64,000 bases of DNA from Thermovenabulum gondwanense (GCF_001601575.1 NZ_LOHZ01000042.1:94812-158811), one strand, 5' to 3'. Shown: positions 7,619-16,052, numbered from the stretch's first letter. Notes: a model not told the origin generated them from the sequence alone. Translations and numbers: made by a program.

Positions 7619-8394
7619 TAAAAATTCTCCATCCACCGATTTTCTCCCCTTATTTTTAAGAAAATATAAATATCATCAAAAGGTTTTTCTTGAATAATAT
7701 CTATTTTATTCAACTTATACAACTCCAAAATCGCAAGAAATGTTACAATAATTTCCATTCTTGTGCAGGTTTTATTAAAAAGGTCTGCAAATACCGCTTT
7801 TTTCTTTTTAAAAATTTGTTTGTAGACATTTTTGATTTTTTGTTTTAATGGAATGCTGTCTTTCAATTCAAACTTTATTTCAAAATCTTTCTTATTTTTA
7901 CTTTCCTTCATTAAAGAATAATAAATATTAATAATATCTTTTAACGTAATTTTTGGGAGGATAAATTCATCCTCCCAAAAATTACTAAAATCTTCTGGCT
8001 TCCTTTTTATTAAAAGCATTTCTTTTTCTTCCCTTTCCCTCAAAAGAGAAGCAATTTCTTTATATTTTCTATACTCCAGTAACCTTTCTACCAGCTCTGC
8101 TCTGGGATCTTCATCAATGGCAGAGCATATTTCCATCTGTGAATCAATGCTTTTTCTTGATTGAGGTAAAAGCATTTTGGATTTTATGCTTAAAAGAGTG
8201 GAAGCCATTAGTAAAAACTGGCTGGCAATTTCTATGTCCATATTTTCTAAATTATAAAGATAGGAAATATACTGTTCGGTAATTTCCGATATAGGAATAT
8301 CGTAAATATTTATTTTATTTTTTTCTATCAAATGTAAGAGAAGATCTAACGGCCCTTCAAAAGCATCCAATTTTACACTTATCAAAGTTTTCAC
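7618..8394 (-). CDS. scpA: Segregation and condensation protein A (kleisin)
   Basis: 258 aa. The N-terminal kleisin signature is clear (FEGPLDLLLHLIEKNKINIYDI, residues about 13-34), followed by a charged central region and a C-terminal winged helix (MEIIVTFLAILELYKLNKI). ScpA bridges the heads of the SMC dimer and recruits ScpB, encoded immediately downstream with a one-base overlap. It sits in the operon after trpS with a 9-bp gap. Confidence 0.93.
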   Translation of the reverse strand: MKTLISVKLDAFEGPLDLLLHLIEKNKINIYDIPISEITEQYISYLYNLENMDIEIASQFLLMASTLLSIKSKMLLPQSRKSIDSQMEICSAIDEDPRAELVERLLEYRKYKEIASLLREREEKEMLLIKRKPEDFSNFWEDEFILPKITLKDIINIYYSLMKESKNKKDFEIKFELKDSIPLKQKIKNVYKQIFKKKKAVFADLFNKTCTRMEIIVTFLAILELYKLNKIDIIQEKPFDDIYIFLKIRGENRWMENF

Positions 8395-8403
8395 CCTTCG
8401 CTT

Positions 8404-9390
8404 TTATATCTTCATAGCTTCCCTTACCTCTTCAAGAGTTTTCGAAGCTACTTCCCTTGCTTTCTTCGCACCTGTATTTAGGATATCATTAACCAATTCG
8501 GGATTTTTTTCTAAGGAAATTCTTCTTTCGCGAATGGGTTCCATAAACTTTACCAGCAGGTCCGCTAATCTCTTCTTGCATTCCACGCAGCCTATTTTAG
8601 CATTTTTACAGGATTCCTCCAGTTCTTTAACCCTTTCCTCTTCAGCAAAAACTTTATTAAAAGCGTATACCGTACAAATTTCCGGATGACCCGGATCGGA
8701 TTTTTTTATCCTTGCGGGGTCCGTAACCATCATCATTACCTTTTGACGTATTTCCTCAGGAGTAGCCGAAATTGCAATATAATTGTCGTAACTTTTGCTC
8801 ATTTTCCTTCCATCAATACCCGGAAGAACCTTAGCTTCTGTATACAAAGCTTCAGGCTCGGGAAATACCGGCTTATAAAGATAATTAAAACGACGTACAA
8901 TTTCCCTTGCTAATTCTAAATGAGGGGCTTGATCTTCTCCCACAGGCACCAGGTCAGCTTTGTAAGCTAATATATCAGCGGTCATAAGAACCGGATAGCC
9001 TAAAAATCCGTAAGTATTTATTTCCCTTCCCTCTAACTGCCGTAGCTGTTCTTTATAGGTAGGACACCTTTCCAGCCAGGAAAGTGGAGTTATCATGGAA
9101 AGTAATAGATGAAGTTCTGCATGTTCCTTTATTTGTGATTGAACAAAAATATTGCACTTTTCCGGGTCAAGTCCTACGCTCAGCCAATCAATTACCATTT
9201 CTCTTATATAGCCCTTTAAACCCGAGGTATCATTATATCCCGTCGTCAATGCATGCCAATCAACTATAGAATAAAAACATTCGTACTCATCCTGAAGTTT
9301 GACCCAGTTCATTAAAGCTCCCATCATATTTCCTAAATGAAGCTTTGCAGTTGGTCTCATTCCACTCATTATTCTGTGATTTTTTGACAT
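8404..9390 (-). CDS. trpS: Tryptophanyl-tRNA synthetase
   Basis: 328 aa, normal for class-Ic bacterial TrpRS. The HIGH-type motif is PTAKLHLGNMMG (about residues 14-25) and the KMSKS loop is GRKMSKSYDN (near 195). It charges tRNA-Trp with tryptophan in the cytoplasm. ATG at 9390 is preferred because AAGGAG lies 8 nt upstream; a GTG at 9399 overlaps that site. No T-box leader is visible before it, so it is read from the promoter ahead of the protease-like gene. Confidence 0.95.
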   Translation of the reverse strand: MSKNHRIMSGMRPTAKLHLGNMMGALMNWVKLQDEYECFYSIVDWHALTTGYNDTSGLKGYIREMVIDWLSVGLDPEKCNIFVQSQIKEHAELHLLLSMITPLSWLERCPTYKEQLRQLEGREINTYGFLGYPVLMTADILAYKADLVPVGEDQAPHLELAREIVRRFNYLYKPVFPEPEALYTEAKVLPGIDGRKMSKSYDNYIAISATPEEIRQKVMMMVTDPARIKKSDPGHPEICTVYAFNKVFAEEERVKELEESCKNAKIGCVECKKRLADLLVKFMEPIRERRISLEKNPELVNDILNTGAKKAREVASKTLEEVREAMKI

Positions 9391-9416
9391 TGCTATCACT
9401 CCTTAAAAATACTTAC

Positions 9417-10028
9417 TTAAATGAATATCCCGACCATTGTGGATAATAATTTGTAAACAAGGGATATCAATGGATTTAAAATAATGTCGATTACATTAAA
9501 ATATACAAGAAGAATAAGAATAAATGGACCGAATTGTTCTAACTTATAAAAAAATTCATTATTGGCGCCGGGCATTATCCCCATTAAAATTTTGGAACCA
9601 TCTAAAGGCGGGATGGGGATCAAATTAAAAACAGATAATATCAGATTATATGAAAACAAAACATATAAAAAACTTTCCAAAATTCCTTCTGTAATACCCA
9701 ATTTTAATATAAAAAAACTTATAAAAGCAAGTAGAAAATTTGATAAGGGTCCCGCAAAAGCGACGGCAGTTAAACCCAATTTTCTATTTTTATAATAAAA
9801 TGGATTAACCGGAACGGGCTTGGCCCATCCAAAACGAAATATCCACAACATCAAAAGCCCAATAGGGTCAAGATGGGCAAAAGGATTCAACGTTAGCCTT
9901 CCACTCCATCGAGGTGTGGGATCACCAAACATTTGAGAAGTTATTGCGTGAGAATATTCATGAACCGTAATAGCAATTAACAGTGCAGGAATTCTTAACA
10001 ACATTTCTGGACCAAAAAATGCTGGCAT
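9417..10028 (-). CDS. Site-2 protease family (M50) membrane metalloprotease
   Basis: 203 aa, four to five membrane helices. The zinc site H23-E-Y-S-H27 lies in the first helix and the third ligand motif is LDG at 142-144 (IPIPPLDGSK). This short form without a PDZ domain is common in Firmicutes beside trpS and scpAB; it cleaves substrates within the membrane, but the substrates are unknown. Start ATG at 10028 has GAGAGG 9 nt upstream; the frame opens 24 nt earlier at a TTG without support. Confidence 0.88.
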   Translation of the reverse strand: MPAFFGPEMLLRIPALLIAITVHEYSHAITSQMFGDPTPRWSGRLTLNPFAHLDPIGLLMLWIFRFGWAKPVPVNPFYYKNRKLGLTAVAFAGPLSNFLLAFISFFILKLGITEGILESFLYVLFSYNLILSVFNLIPIPPLDGSKILMGIMPGANNEFFYKLEQFGPFILILLVYFNVIDIILNPLISLVYKLLSTMVGIFI

Positions 10029-10075
10029 AGAAAACATCCTCTCTATTGGCAAAAAATATTAATATTTATATAAGC

Positions 10076-10081
10076 ATTATA
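10076..10081 (-). promoter_or_regulatory. Probable -10 element for the protease-trpS-scpAB operon
   Basis: TATAAT on the minus strand, preceded by TGA, i.e. TGATATAAT, close to an extended -10. The -35 region is T-rich and poor and overlaps the lysA terminator tail. It lies 48 nt before the first start codon. Confidence 0.45.
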
Positions 10082-10099
10082 TCATATTTTTATGAAAAG

Positions 10100-10122
10100 A
10101 AAAAAGTGCGCTTCTGGCGCAC
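10100..10122 (-). terminator. Intrinsic terminator after lysA
   Basis: Stem GTGCGC/GCGCAC (10117-10122 with 10106-10111), 5-nt loop, then six T on the minus strand. It lies 4 nt after the lysA stop codon. Confidence 0.85.
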
Positions 10123-10125
10123 CTT

Positions 10126-11463
10126 TTAAACAGTATGTTCAAAAAATGATACCGTTTTACCCTTATCTTCAAATAATTCATTTTTGATTAAATCTTCATA
10201 GGTTTCTCTTTTTATTACCAGCCTTGCTTTTTTATTATAAATAAATACCACAGCAGGACGAGGAAGCATATTGTAATTGCTGGACATAGAATGATGATAG
10301 GCACCTGTTGAGAATACAGCGAGAATATCTCCCGGCTCCACTTTTGGAAGATTTATATCCCATATTAACATATCTCCTGACTCACAGCATTTTCCCGCTA
10401 TTGAAACAACTTCTTCTAAAGGTTTCGAAGCTTTATTGGCAATCACCGCTTCATATTTTGCATTATACAAAGCTGGTCTTATATTATCGCTCATTCCTCC
10501 ATCTACGCTTACATATTTTCTAACCCCGGGGATATTTTTTATTGCCCCTACGGTATATAACGTCATTCCCGCCGGTCCTACAATGGCTCGTCCCGGTTCT
10601 ATTAGTAGTTTTGGAAGTTTCAATCCATGTTCTTTTGCTTTTTCTCTAATCGAAAGAACTAACGCTTCAAGATATTCTTTTACGGGGAGGGGTTTATCAT
10701 CTTTTGTATATTTAATGCCAAAGCCTCCGCCAAAATCCAGTTCTTCTATATCGTAATTAAACTCATCTTTAATAGTCTTTACGAGTTCCATCATTATAAT
10801 TCCGGCATCTTTAAAAGGTTGTGTTTCGAAAATTTGAGACCCAATATGACAATGAAGCCCTACAAGATTTACTGTCTTCATTTTTACAGCAGTCTTCACG
10901 GCTATTAACGCATGTCCATTTTCAAGCCCGAAGCCAAATTTAGAGTCAATTTGTCCTGTTTTTATATAATCATGAGTATGGGCTTCTATACCGGGGGTTA
11001 TTCTCAGTAAAATATCCACCGTTTTTTTCATTTTCTTGCAAATATCATTAATCAATTCAATTTCGTAAAAATTATCTACAACAATCCTCCCTACGCCATA
11101 TTGTATTGCCATTTTTAATTCCTGAAACGATTTATTATTTCCGTGAAAAAATATCCTGCTGGCAGGAAAATTGGCTTTTAAAGCTGTATACAATTCTCCC
11201 CCGGAAACTACATCCAGATAAAGGCCTTCCTCTTCTACAATTTTTGCCATGTTCATTGTCATAAAAGCTTTTCCAGCATAGATAACCCCACTGTTCTCAT
11301 ATAAATTTGCTAATTCTTTTTTAAACTTCCTGCAATTTTCCCTTATTAATCCCTCATCAAAAACGTATAATGGTGTTCCAAAGGTACTTGCAAGTTCTAC
11401 CGCATCCACACCTGCAATTTCTAAATGTCCCTTTTCATTAATAGAAAGATTTTCATGAAGCAT
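10126..11463 (-). CDS. lysA: Diaminopimelate decarboxylase
   Basis: 445 aa, fold-type III PLP enzyme. The PLP lysine is K65 (VIYAGKAFMT); HIGSQIFE and the C-terminal CESGD motif, which completes the active site across the dimer, are present. It converts meso-diaminopimelate to L-lysine, the last step of lysine synthesis. GGGGAGG lies 7 nt before the ATG. The gene stands alone behind a lysine riboswitch, so excess lysine should shut it off. Confidence 0.95.
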   Translation of the reverse strand: MLHENLSINEKGHLEIAGVDAVELASTFGTPLYVFDEGLIRENCRKFKKELANLYENSGVIYAGKAFMTMNMAKIVEEEGLYLDVVSGGELYTALKANFPASRIFFHGNNKSFQELKMAIQYGVGRIVVDNFYEIELINDICKKMKKTVDILLRITPGIEAHTHDYIKTGQIDSKFGFGLENGHALIAVKTAVKMKTVNLVGLHCHIGSQIFETQPFKDAGIIMMELVKTIKDEFNYDIEELDFGGGFGIKYTKDDKPLPVKEYLEALVLSIREKAKEHGLKLPKLLIEPGRAIVGPAGMTLYTVGAIKNIPGVRKYVSVDGGMSDNIRPALYNAKYEAVIANKASKPLEEVVSIAGKCCESGDMLIWDINLPKVEPGDILAVFSTGAYHHSMSSNYNMLPRPAVVFIYNKKARLVIKRETYEDLIKNELFEDKGKTVSFFEHTV

Positions 11464-11498
11464 AAATAATCCTCCCCTTTTAGATTTTTTTTGTTTTT

Positions 11499-11592
11499 CG
11501 GGGAGATATTTGCCAATTAATAAAAAAAGACACCCGGTGTATTTGCCGGCTGTCTTTCGTACGAAAACAAGGCAAATACCCCACTCTCCCCG
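11499..11592 (-). promoter_or_regulatory. lysA expression platform with competing pairings
   Basis: Segment 11571-11578 plus 11585-11592 is fully complementary to 11499-11514 (CGGGGAGA and TATTTGCC arms, with a 6-nt bulge). Segment 11571-11579 can instead pair with the terminator loop (11539-11547). Released RNA from 11500-11506 (UCUCCCC) can pair with the lysA Shine-Dalgarno GGGGAGG (11471-11477). Pairings were read by eye; their use is inferred. Confidence 0.55.
11522..11555 (-). terminator. Terminator of the lysA riboswitch
   Basis: Stem AGACAGCCGG with CCGGGTGTCT (11546-11555 and 11528-11537, one G-G mismatch), followed by seven T on the minus strand. The loop segment 11539-11547 is complementary to 11571-11579, giving an antiterminator that would open the base of the stem. 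Confidence 0.85.
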
Positions 11593-11596
11593 AATT

Positions 11597-11800
11597 TGAA
11601 GTAGCGCTCCACCAAAAAACTGGGGGTTTTTTGGTGACAGTCCTATACCTATTCGGCATAGGCCCAGTACAACCTATCCGGAATATAGGCTGTACTTCGG
11701 CGGTAGCCCCTTTCCTTTTACGCCATCGGCTTTCCGTGCCTTTTGTAAAAGTACTATTGACTTACCGCGCCTCTACCTCAACTCATATCGAGATGAGGTA
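11597..11800 (-). promoter_or_regulatory. Lysine riboswitch (L-box) aptamer
   Basis: The minus strand shows the conserved L-box elements in order: GAGGTAGAGGCGC, AGCCGATGGCG, GGGGCTACCGCCGAAG, GGACTGTCACC and TGGAGCGCTACTT. The 5' and 3' segments pair as P1. It lies between a promoter and lysA and is followed by the terminator/antiterminator at 11522-11579. Lysine binding should favour the terminator. Confidence 0.95.
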
Positions 11801-11818
11801 TTAATATTCATTTTTTAT

Positions 11819-11848
11819 ATATTAACATGATAAATTATTCGCTGTCAA
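11819..11848 (-). promoter_or_regulatory. Sigma-A promoter of the lysine riboswitch/lysA
   Basis: TTGACA (11843-11848) and TAATAT (11819-11824) with 18-bp spacing and an upstream TG, i.e. TGTTAATAT. The -35 overlaps the stop codon of the AI-2E permease gene. Expected transcription start is near 11812. Confidence 0.8.
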
Positions 11849-12732
11849 TAAAATTTTTTATTATATGAGTTTATCAAAAGCTTTAGAACAGCAGCCATTG
11901 GAATCGAAAGAATTAGACCCCATATCCCAAAAAAAGTACCTCCTACCATTAGAGAAAATATAACGGTTAATGGATGGAGGTTAAGATTTTCTCCCATTAT
12001 CCAGGGAGAAATAATCCCACTCTCTACTTGCTGAATAATAAATAAAGATAATAAAACCCAGGGTATTTTTTGAGGACATTTCATTAAAGCAATTATAACC
12101 GCTGGTAAAGCTCCTATTATTGGTCCAAAATATGGTATTATGTTTGTCACTCCTGCCAAAATTCCTATTAAAAGAGCAAATTCAATTTTAAAAATATACA
12201 ATATTAAAGTTGTTAATACTCCGATAAAGAAACACACTATTAGTTGCCCTCTAATATATTTTCCTAAAGCAAAGTCAATTTTATTTAAAAAGGGAAATAT
12301 CAATAACCTGTATTTTTCAGGTAAAATATCTTCAATGTTTTTCTTTATTTTCTTGAAATCTTTCAGTAAATAAAATCCTATAATAGGTCCTAATATTATC
12401 GAGCTGAAAAAGCTCGAAATTCCATGAATTAACAGGTTTACGGTGTTTTGCAAAAATAGTGCTAACCCTGATTCAAGTTTAAATATTTGTCCTTCTATTG
12501 TGCTTTTAATATTTGAAGGGATACTATCTCCCAGGCTAACTCTAATTGTATTAATAAAATTATCCACAATTTTTGAATATATAGGTAATAATTCTACTAT
12601 TTTATTTATTTCATTTATCATAACCGGGATTATGTAAAATAATGTCACGATGCTATATCCTATTAAAATAAAATAAATTATAGAAATTGCTACCGTTCTA
12701 TGTAAGCCTTTCTTCCCGAGATAATCAACCAC
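11845..12732 (-). CDS. AI-2E family transporter/permease, start codon uncertain
   Basis: 295 aa from the first usable start (GTG 12732). Six or more membrane helices and the family motifs (PFLNKIDFALGKYIRGQL; GVTNIIPYFGPIIGALPA) identify the AI-2E/PerM superfamily; known members export autoinducer-2 or act as antiporters, and this one's substrate is unknown. The family is normally about 340-370 aa. The same frame continues upstream, without a canonical start, through a first membrane helix and the conserved PFFIGGIIAYILNPVVDYL. The true N-terminus therefore lies beyond 12732 (see 12733-12910). Confidence 0.85.
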   Translation of the reverse strand: MVDYLGKKGLHRTVAISIIYFILIGYSIVTLFYIIPVMINEINKIVELLPIYSKIVDNFINTIRVSLGDSIPSNIKSTIEGQIFKLESGLALFLQNTVNLLIHGISSFFSSIILGPIIGFYLLKDFKKIKKNIEDILPEKYRLLIFPFLNKIDFALGKYIRGQLIVCFFIGVLTTLILYIFKIEFALLIGILAGVTNIIPYFGPIIGALPAVIIALMKCPQKIPWVLLSLFIIQQVESGIISPWIMGENLNLHPLTVIFSLMVGGTFFGIWGLILSIPMAAVLKLLINSYNKKFY

Positions 12733-12910
12733 CGGATTTAATATATAAGCAATAATCCCCCCGATAAAAAATGGTAAAATTATTGATTTTATTTTTTTGC
12801 GATAAATAAATATTATAAAAACTCCTACTATGATTGGAATATAGTAAAATAATTTTTTACTATTAAATTTTAATATATTATTAACTTTTGTTTCCCCCTT
12901 GCTTACTCAT
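12733..12910 (-). other. Out-of-frame N-terminal part of the AI-2E permease
   Basis: The permease frame stays open back to a TGA near 12907 and encodes VNNILKFNSKKLFYYIPI, a membrane helix and the conserved start of the family, but has no ATG, GTG or TTG. The only nearby ATG (12908-12910) is in another frame. Removing one base from the G5 run (12894-12898) would join it as MSKQGETKVNNILKF. AAGGGGG itself looks like a ribosome site. It could be a sequencing error, a real mutation, or a non-standard start. Confidence 0.65.
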
Positions 12911-12920
12911 TTATATTAAT

Positions 12921-13097
12921 TTAAATTTCTGCAGTACATAATTTTTCCATGTATGGTATAAGGGATCCATCATCGGCTACTTCGTAAACTACAATTTTGT
13001 TATTATTCACCGAAAATTCCATTAAACATTCCCAGCAAAAATATTGATTAGTGCCTACCTTTCCGATCTCATTTTTGCCACATATTGGGCAGTTCAT
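12921..13097 (-). CDS. Small zinc-ribbon protein
   Basis: 58 aa with two CxxC knuckles (C3-P-I-C6 and C21-W-E-C24), about 15 residues apart, a typical zinc ribbon, then an acidic tail. Start ATG at 13097 follows GGAAGGTGA; the open frame begins 15 nt earlier at a TTG. It lies after the iscS-iscU-mnmA terminator and before the permease gene. Function unknown; a structural or nucleic-acid-binding role is possible. Confidence 0.75.
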   Translation of the reverse strand: MNCPICGKNEIGKVGTNQYFCWECLMEFSVNNNKIVVYEVADDGSLIPYMEKLCTAEI

Positions 13098-13157
13098 AAC
13101 ATCACCTTCCAAAATTTATCTTTTTTATTATTTTCCCCAGAATTTATTTTTTATTCA

Positions 13158-13189
13158 TAAAAAAAGAACCTGTTTACTGTCAGGTTCTT
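13158..13189 (-). terminator. Intrinsic terminator of the iscS-iscU-mnmA operon
   Basis: Stem AAGAACCTG/CAGGTTCTT (13181-13189 with 13164-13172), 8-nt loop, followed by a T run on the minus strand. It lies 29 nt after the mnmA stop. Confidence 0.9.
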
Positions 13190-13217
13190 TTCCTTTTTAA
13201 TATTATTTTTTTAATTG

Positions 13218-14294
13218 TTATTCTATTATGCCACCACCTACCACCACATCTTCTTCATAAAATACAGCAGATTGCCCGGGAGTGATAGATTTTTGGGGTT
13301 CATCAAAAACTACTTTTACCCTTCCATCCTCTAATGGATAAATAATTCCCGGTTTTTCATCAAAGTTGTATCTTATTTTTATATTAACTTTCTTTTCCCA
13401 TTGCAGTTTTTCAATTGAAATCCAGTTTAAATTATTAACAGTAAACTCCTTTTGATAAAGCTCTTCTTCACCTCCAACCACGATAGAATTATTTTCAGGA
13501 TTTATTCTAACTACATAAAGAGGTCTATTTGAGGATATACCCAAACCCCGTCTTTGACCAATGGTATAAAAAGCTATACCTTTATGTTTTCCCAATATAT
13601 TACCTTTTGTATCTATAAAATACCCGGGTTTTATTTTATCCGGTACCCTATTTTTTACAAACTCCTTGTAATCCCCATCAACAAAACAAATCTCCTGGCT
13701 TTCCTGCTTTTGCGCAACTGGAAGCCCCGCTTTTTGCGCAATATGTCTAATTTCACTTTTTGTGTAATCACCAAGAGGGAATATAATATGTTCTAACTCA
13801 AATTGAGTTAAATTATAAAGGGCATATGATTGATCCTTATTCCTATCCCTTCCTTTTTTTAGTAAAAACCTTTTACTTTTTTTATCATATTCAACTTTTG
13901 CGTAATGACCTGTAGCAAGATAAAAAGAATCCATTTCTAATGCTTTTTTTAAAAGTAGATCAAATTTCATTACTTTATTACAAACGATACATGGATTTGG
14001 AGTTTTACCCGATACATATTCTGACAAAAAATAATCTATCACATTTTTTTTGAAATCTTCTTTAAAATTTACCACATAATAAGGAATATCCAACTTATCG
14101 GCAACTTTCCTTGCATCGTAAACTGCAGCTATTGAGCAACAACCGCCTTCCTTTAATATATAATCATTATCGGGGTCCTGCCATATTTGCATTGTAATTC
14201 CAATAACTTCATACCCTTTTTCTTTTAAAAGGTATGCTGCAGTAGAGCTATCCACTCCACCGCTCATGGCAACTACAACCTTATTTTTATTCAT
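13218..14294 (-). CDS. mnmA: tRNA-specific 2-thiouridylase
   Basis: 358 aa. The PP-loop ATP site is S11-G-G-V-D-S-S17. The two catalytic cysteines are C102 (NPCIVCNK) and C203 (QEICFVDGD). It thiolates U34 of tRNA-Glu, -Gln and -Lys using persulfide sulfur, ultimately from the cysteine desulfurase. It follows iscU after 3 bp, so desulfurase, scaffold and thiolase are made together, which fits IscS serving as direct sulfur donor. Confidence 0.95.
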   Translation of the reverse strand: MNKNKVVVAMSGGVDSSTAAYLLKEKGYEVIGITMQIWQDPDNDYILKEGGCCSIAAVYDARKVADKLDIPYYVVNFKEDFKKNVIDYFLSEYVSGKTPNPCIVCNKVMKFDLLLKKALEMDSFYLATGHYAKVEYDKKSKRFLLKKGRDRNKDQSYALYNLTQFELEHIIFPLGDYTKSEIRHIAQKAGLPVAQKQESQEICFVDGDYKEFVKNRVPDKIKPGYFIDTKGNILGKHKGIAFYTIGQRRGLGISSNRPLYVVRINPENNSIVVGGEEELYQKEFTVNNLNWISIEKLQWEKKVNIKIRYNFDEKPGIIYPLEDGRVKVVFDEPQKSITPGQSAVFYEEDVVVGGGIIE

Positions 14295-14297
14295 ATA

Positions 14298-14684
14298 TTA
14301 TTCCCTGCCCGATTTTTCAGCTTTTTTTCTCTCGTAATCCTTTATTGCAGCGTGAAGGGCATCAGCAGCAAGATTTGAACAGTGCATTTTTATTGGGGGA
14401 AGTCCACCCAGAGCTTCTGCCACCGCTTTATTTGTAACTTGTAAAGCCTCTTCCAACGTTTTGCCTTTTACCATTTCTGTTACCATGCTGCTGGTCGCAA
14501 TAGCAGCTCCGCAACCAAAAGTTTTAAATTTTATATCTTCGATAATATTATTTTTTACTTTAATATATATTTTCATCATATCGCCGCATACCGGGTTTCC
14601 AACTTCACCTATTCCATCAGCATCGGGTATTTCACCCACATTTCTCGGATTGGTAAAATGATCCATTACCTTTTCGTTATACAT
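14298..14684 (-). CDS. iscU: Fe-S cluster scaffold protein (IscU/NifU-like)
   Basis: 128 aa. The three cluster-ligand cysteines C33 (GNPVCGD, with D35), C58 (FGCGAAIA) and C102 (KMHCSNLA) are all present. It assembles [2Fe-2S]/[4Fe-4S] clusters on sulfur delivered by IscS and hands them to apoproteins. It lies between iscS and mnmA. No hscAB or ferredoxin gene accompanies it, which is usual for clostridial Isc-type operons. Confidence 0.93.
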   Translation of the reverse strand: MYNEKVMDHFTNPRNVGEIPDADGIGEVGNPVCGDMMKIYIKVKNNIIEDIKFKTFGCGAAIATSSMVTEMVKGKTLEEALQVTNKAVAEALGGLPPIKMHCSNLAADALHAAIKDYERKKAEKSGRE

Positions 14685-14723
14685 TCAAACTTTCCCCTTT
14701 CAAACTTTACAGATTATCTTTAC

Positions 14724-15896
14724 TTATTTCTTCTGATTGTACAGCGGAGACATTTGTCTCAATTTCTCTACAATTTCTTTAATCGCGTCAACCACATAAT
14801 CAATTTCTTCTTCAGTATTATCTCTTCCAAGGGTAAGCCTCAACGACCCATGAGCAATTTCATGCGGAAGACCGATTGCTAAAAGTACATGGGAAGGTTC
14901 CAAAGAACCCGATGTGCAAGCTGAACCGCTGGAAGCACAGATCCCTTTTAGATCCAGGTTCAGAAGTAACGACTCACCCTCAATATATTTAAAACATAGG
15001 TTTACATTATGCGGCAATCTATCTACTGGATGGCCATTTAAAATAACATCTGAAATATTCTCCATAATACCTTTTATTAATTTATCTCTGAGGTAAGATA
15101 GCTTTTTTTGTTGCTCTTCTAATTCCGAGGCAATAAGCTCAGCAGCTTTTCCAAATCCCACAATGCCAGAGACATTCTCCGTTCCGGCTCTTTTTCCAAA
15201 TTCCTGGCCTCCACCCGTCATAAAAGATTGGATTTTGGTCCCTTTCTTTATATAGAGTGCGCCAACACCCTTAGGACCGTATATTTTATGGGAAGAAATA
15301 CTCAATAGATCTACGTTTAATTTATTTACATCCACAGGTATCTTCCCAACCGTTTGCACTGCATCGGTATGGAAGTAAATTTTTCTATCCAAATTCTTTA
15401 ATACTTGCCCAATCTCTTCAATCGGTTCTATTGTTCCAATTTCATTATTTGCATGCATTATCGATATTAATATTGTTTTATCATTAATAGCATTAATTAC
15501 ATCTTCAACCCTGACCCTTCCATATTTATCTACCGGAAGATAAGTAACTTTGAAACCTTTTTTTTCTAAATCTTCACAGGTATGAAGAACTGCATGATGC
15601 TCGATAGCTGTTGTTATAATGTGATTACCTTTTTCCTTATTGGCGTAAGCTATTCCCCGTAAGGCCCAGTTATCCGCTTCCGTTCCACCCGATGTAAAAT
15701 AAACTTCTTTCGGATCCGCTCCGATTAATGCGGCTACCTTTTCTCTCGCTTCCTCTACAGCCTTTCTTGCTTCTCTGCCATAGGAATAAACCGTAGAAGC
15801 ATTGCCAAACTTTTCAGTAAAATAGGGTAGCATAGCCTCTACAACTTCTTTTCTTACAGGTGTCGTCCCTGCATGATCCATATATATTCTCTTCAT
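14724..15896 (-). CDS. iscS: Cysteine desulfurase (IscS/NifS type)
   Basis: 390 aa. K204 in SISSHKIYGPKG binds PLP, and C327 in SGSACTSGS is the persulfide cysteine, on the long flexible loop of group-I enzymes. It releases sulfur from L-cysteine for Fe-S assembly and tRNA thiolation by the two genes behind it. Start ATG 15896 has GGGAGATG upstream; the open frame begins 15 nt earlier. No rrf2/iscR gene precedes it in this window, but a strong palindrome covers its transcription start. Confidence 0.94.
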   Translation of the reverse strand: MKRIYMDHAGTTPVRKEVVEAMLPYFTEKFGNASTVYSYGREARKAVEEAREKVAALIGADPKEVYFTSGGTEADNWALRGIAYANKEKGNHIITTAIEHHAVLHTCEDLEKKGFKVTYLPVDKYGRVRVEDVINAINDKTILISIMHANNEIGTIEPIEEIGQVLKNLDRKIYFHTDAVQTVGKIPVDVNKLNVDLLSISSHKIYGPKGVGALYIKKGTKIQSFMTGGGQEFGKRAGTENVSGIVGFGKAAELIASELEEQQKKLSYLRDKLIKGIMENISDVILNGHPVDRLPHNVNLCFKYIEGESLLLNLDLKGICASSGSACTSGSLEPSHVLLAIGLPHEIAHGSLRLTLGRDNTEEEIDYVVDAIKEIVEKLRQMSPLYNQKK

Positions 15897-15967
15897 ATGT
15901 TCATCTCCCATCCTTTTGATAAATTTTTTAAACTAAAATTATATTTCCACATTTTATTTTGCATAAT

Positions 15968-15986
15968 TCCTACTAATTTAGTAGGA
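15968..15986 (-). promoter_or_regulatory. Palindromic operator of the isc operon
   Basis: TCCTACTA-ATT-TAGTAGGA (19 bp; perfect 8-bp arms) covers roughly +4 to +22 of the predicted start. Its place and symmetry suggest a repressor site, plausibly for an Rrf2-family Fe-S sensor such as IscR (inference; the regulator gene is not in the window). Confidence 0.6.
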
Positions 15987-15996
15987 TTTTAATTAT

Positions 15997-16025
15997 AATA
16001 TATATTTTTGTTCGAAAGATGTCAA
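15997..16025 (-). promoter_or_regulatory. Sigma-A promoter of iscS-iscU-mnmA
   Basis: TTGACA (16020-16025), 17-bp spacer, TATATT (15997-16002) on the minus strand. Expected start near 15990, about 95 nt before the iscS ATG. Confidence 0.85.
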
Positions 16026-16052
16026 GAAATAATTCTATTTTATTTAAAAATA

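Noticed and set aside
9391..9416. T-box leader before trpS
   Set aside because: Only 26 bp separate trpS from the protease-like gene, so no T-box can fit; trpS is read from the upstream promoter.
11499..11592. Repeated TATTTGCC/GGCAAATA words resembling a small repeat array
   Set aside because: They are complementary partners of the lysine riboswitch expression platform, not a repeat or CRISPR array.
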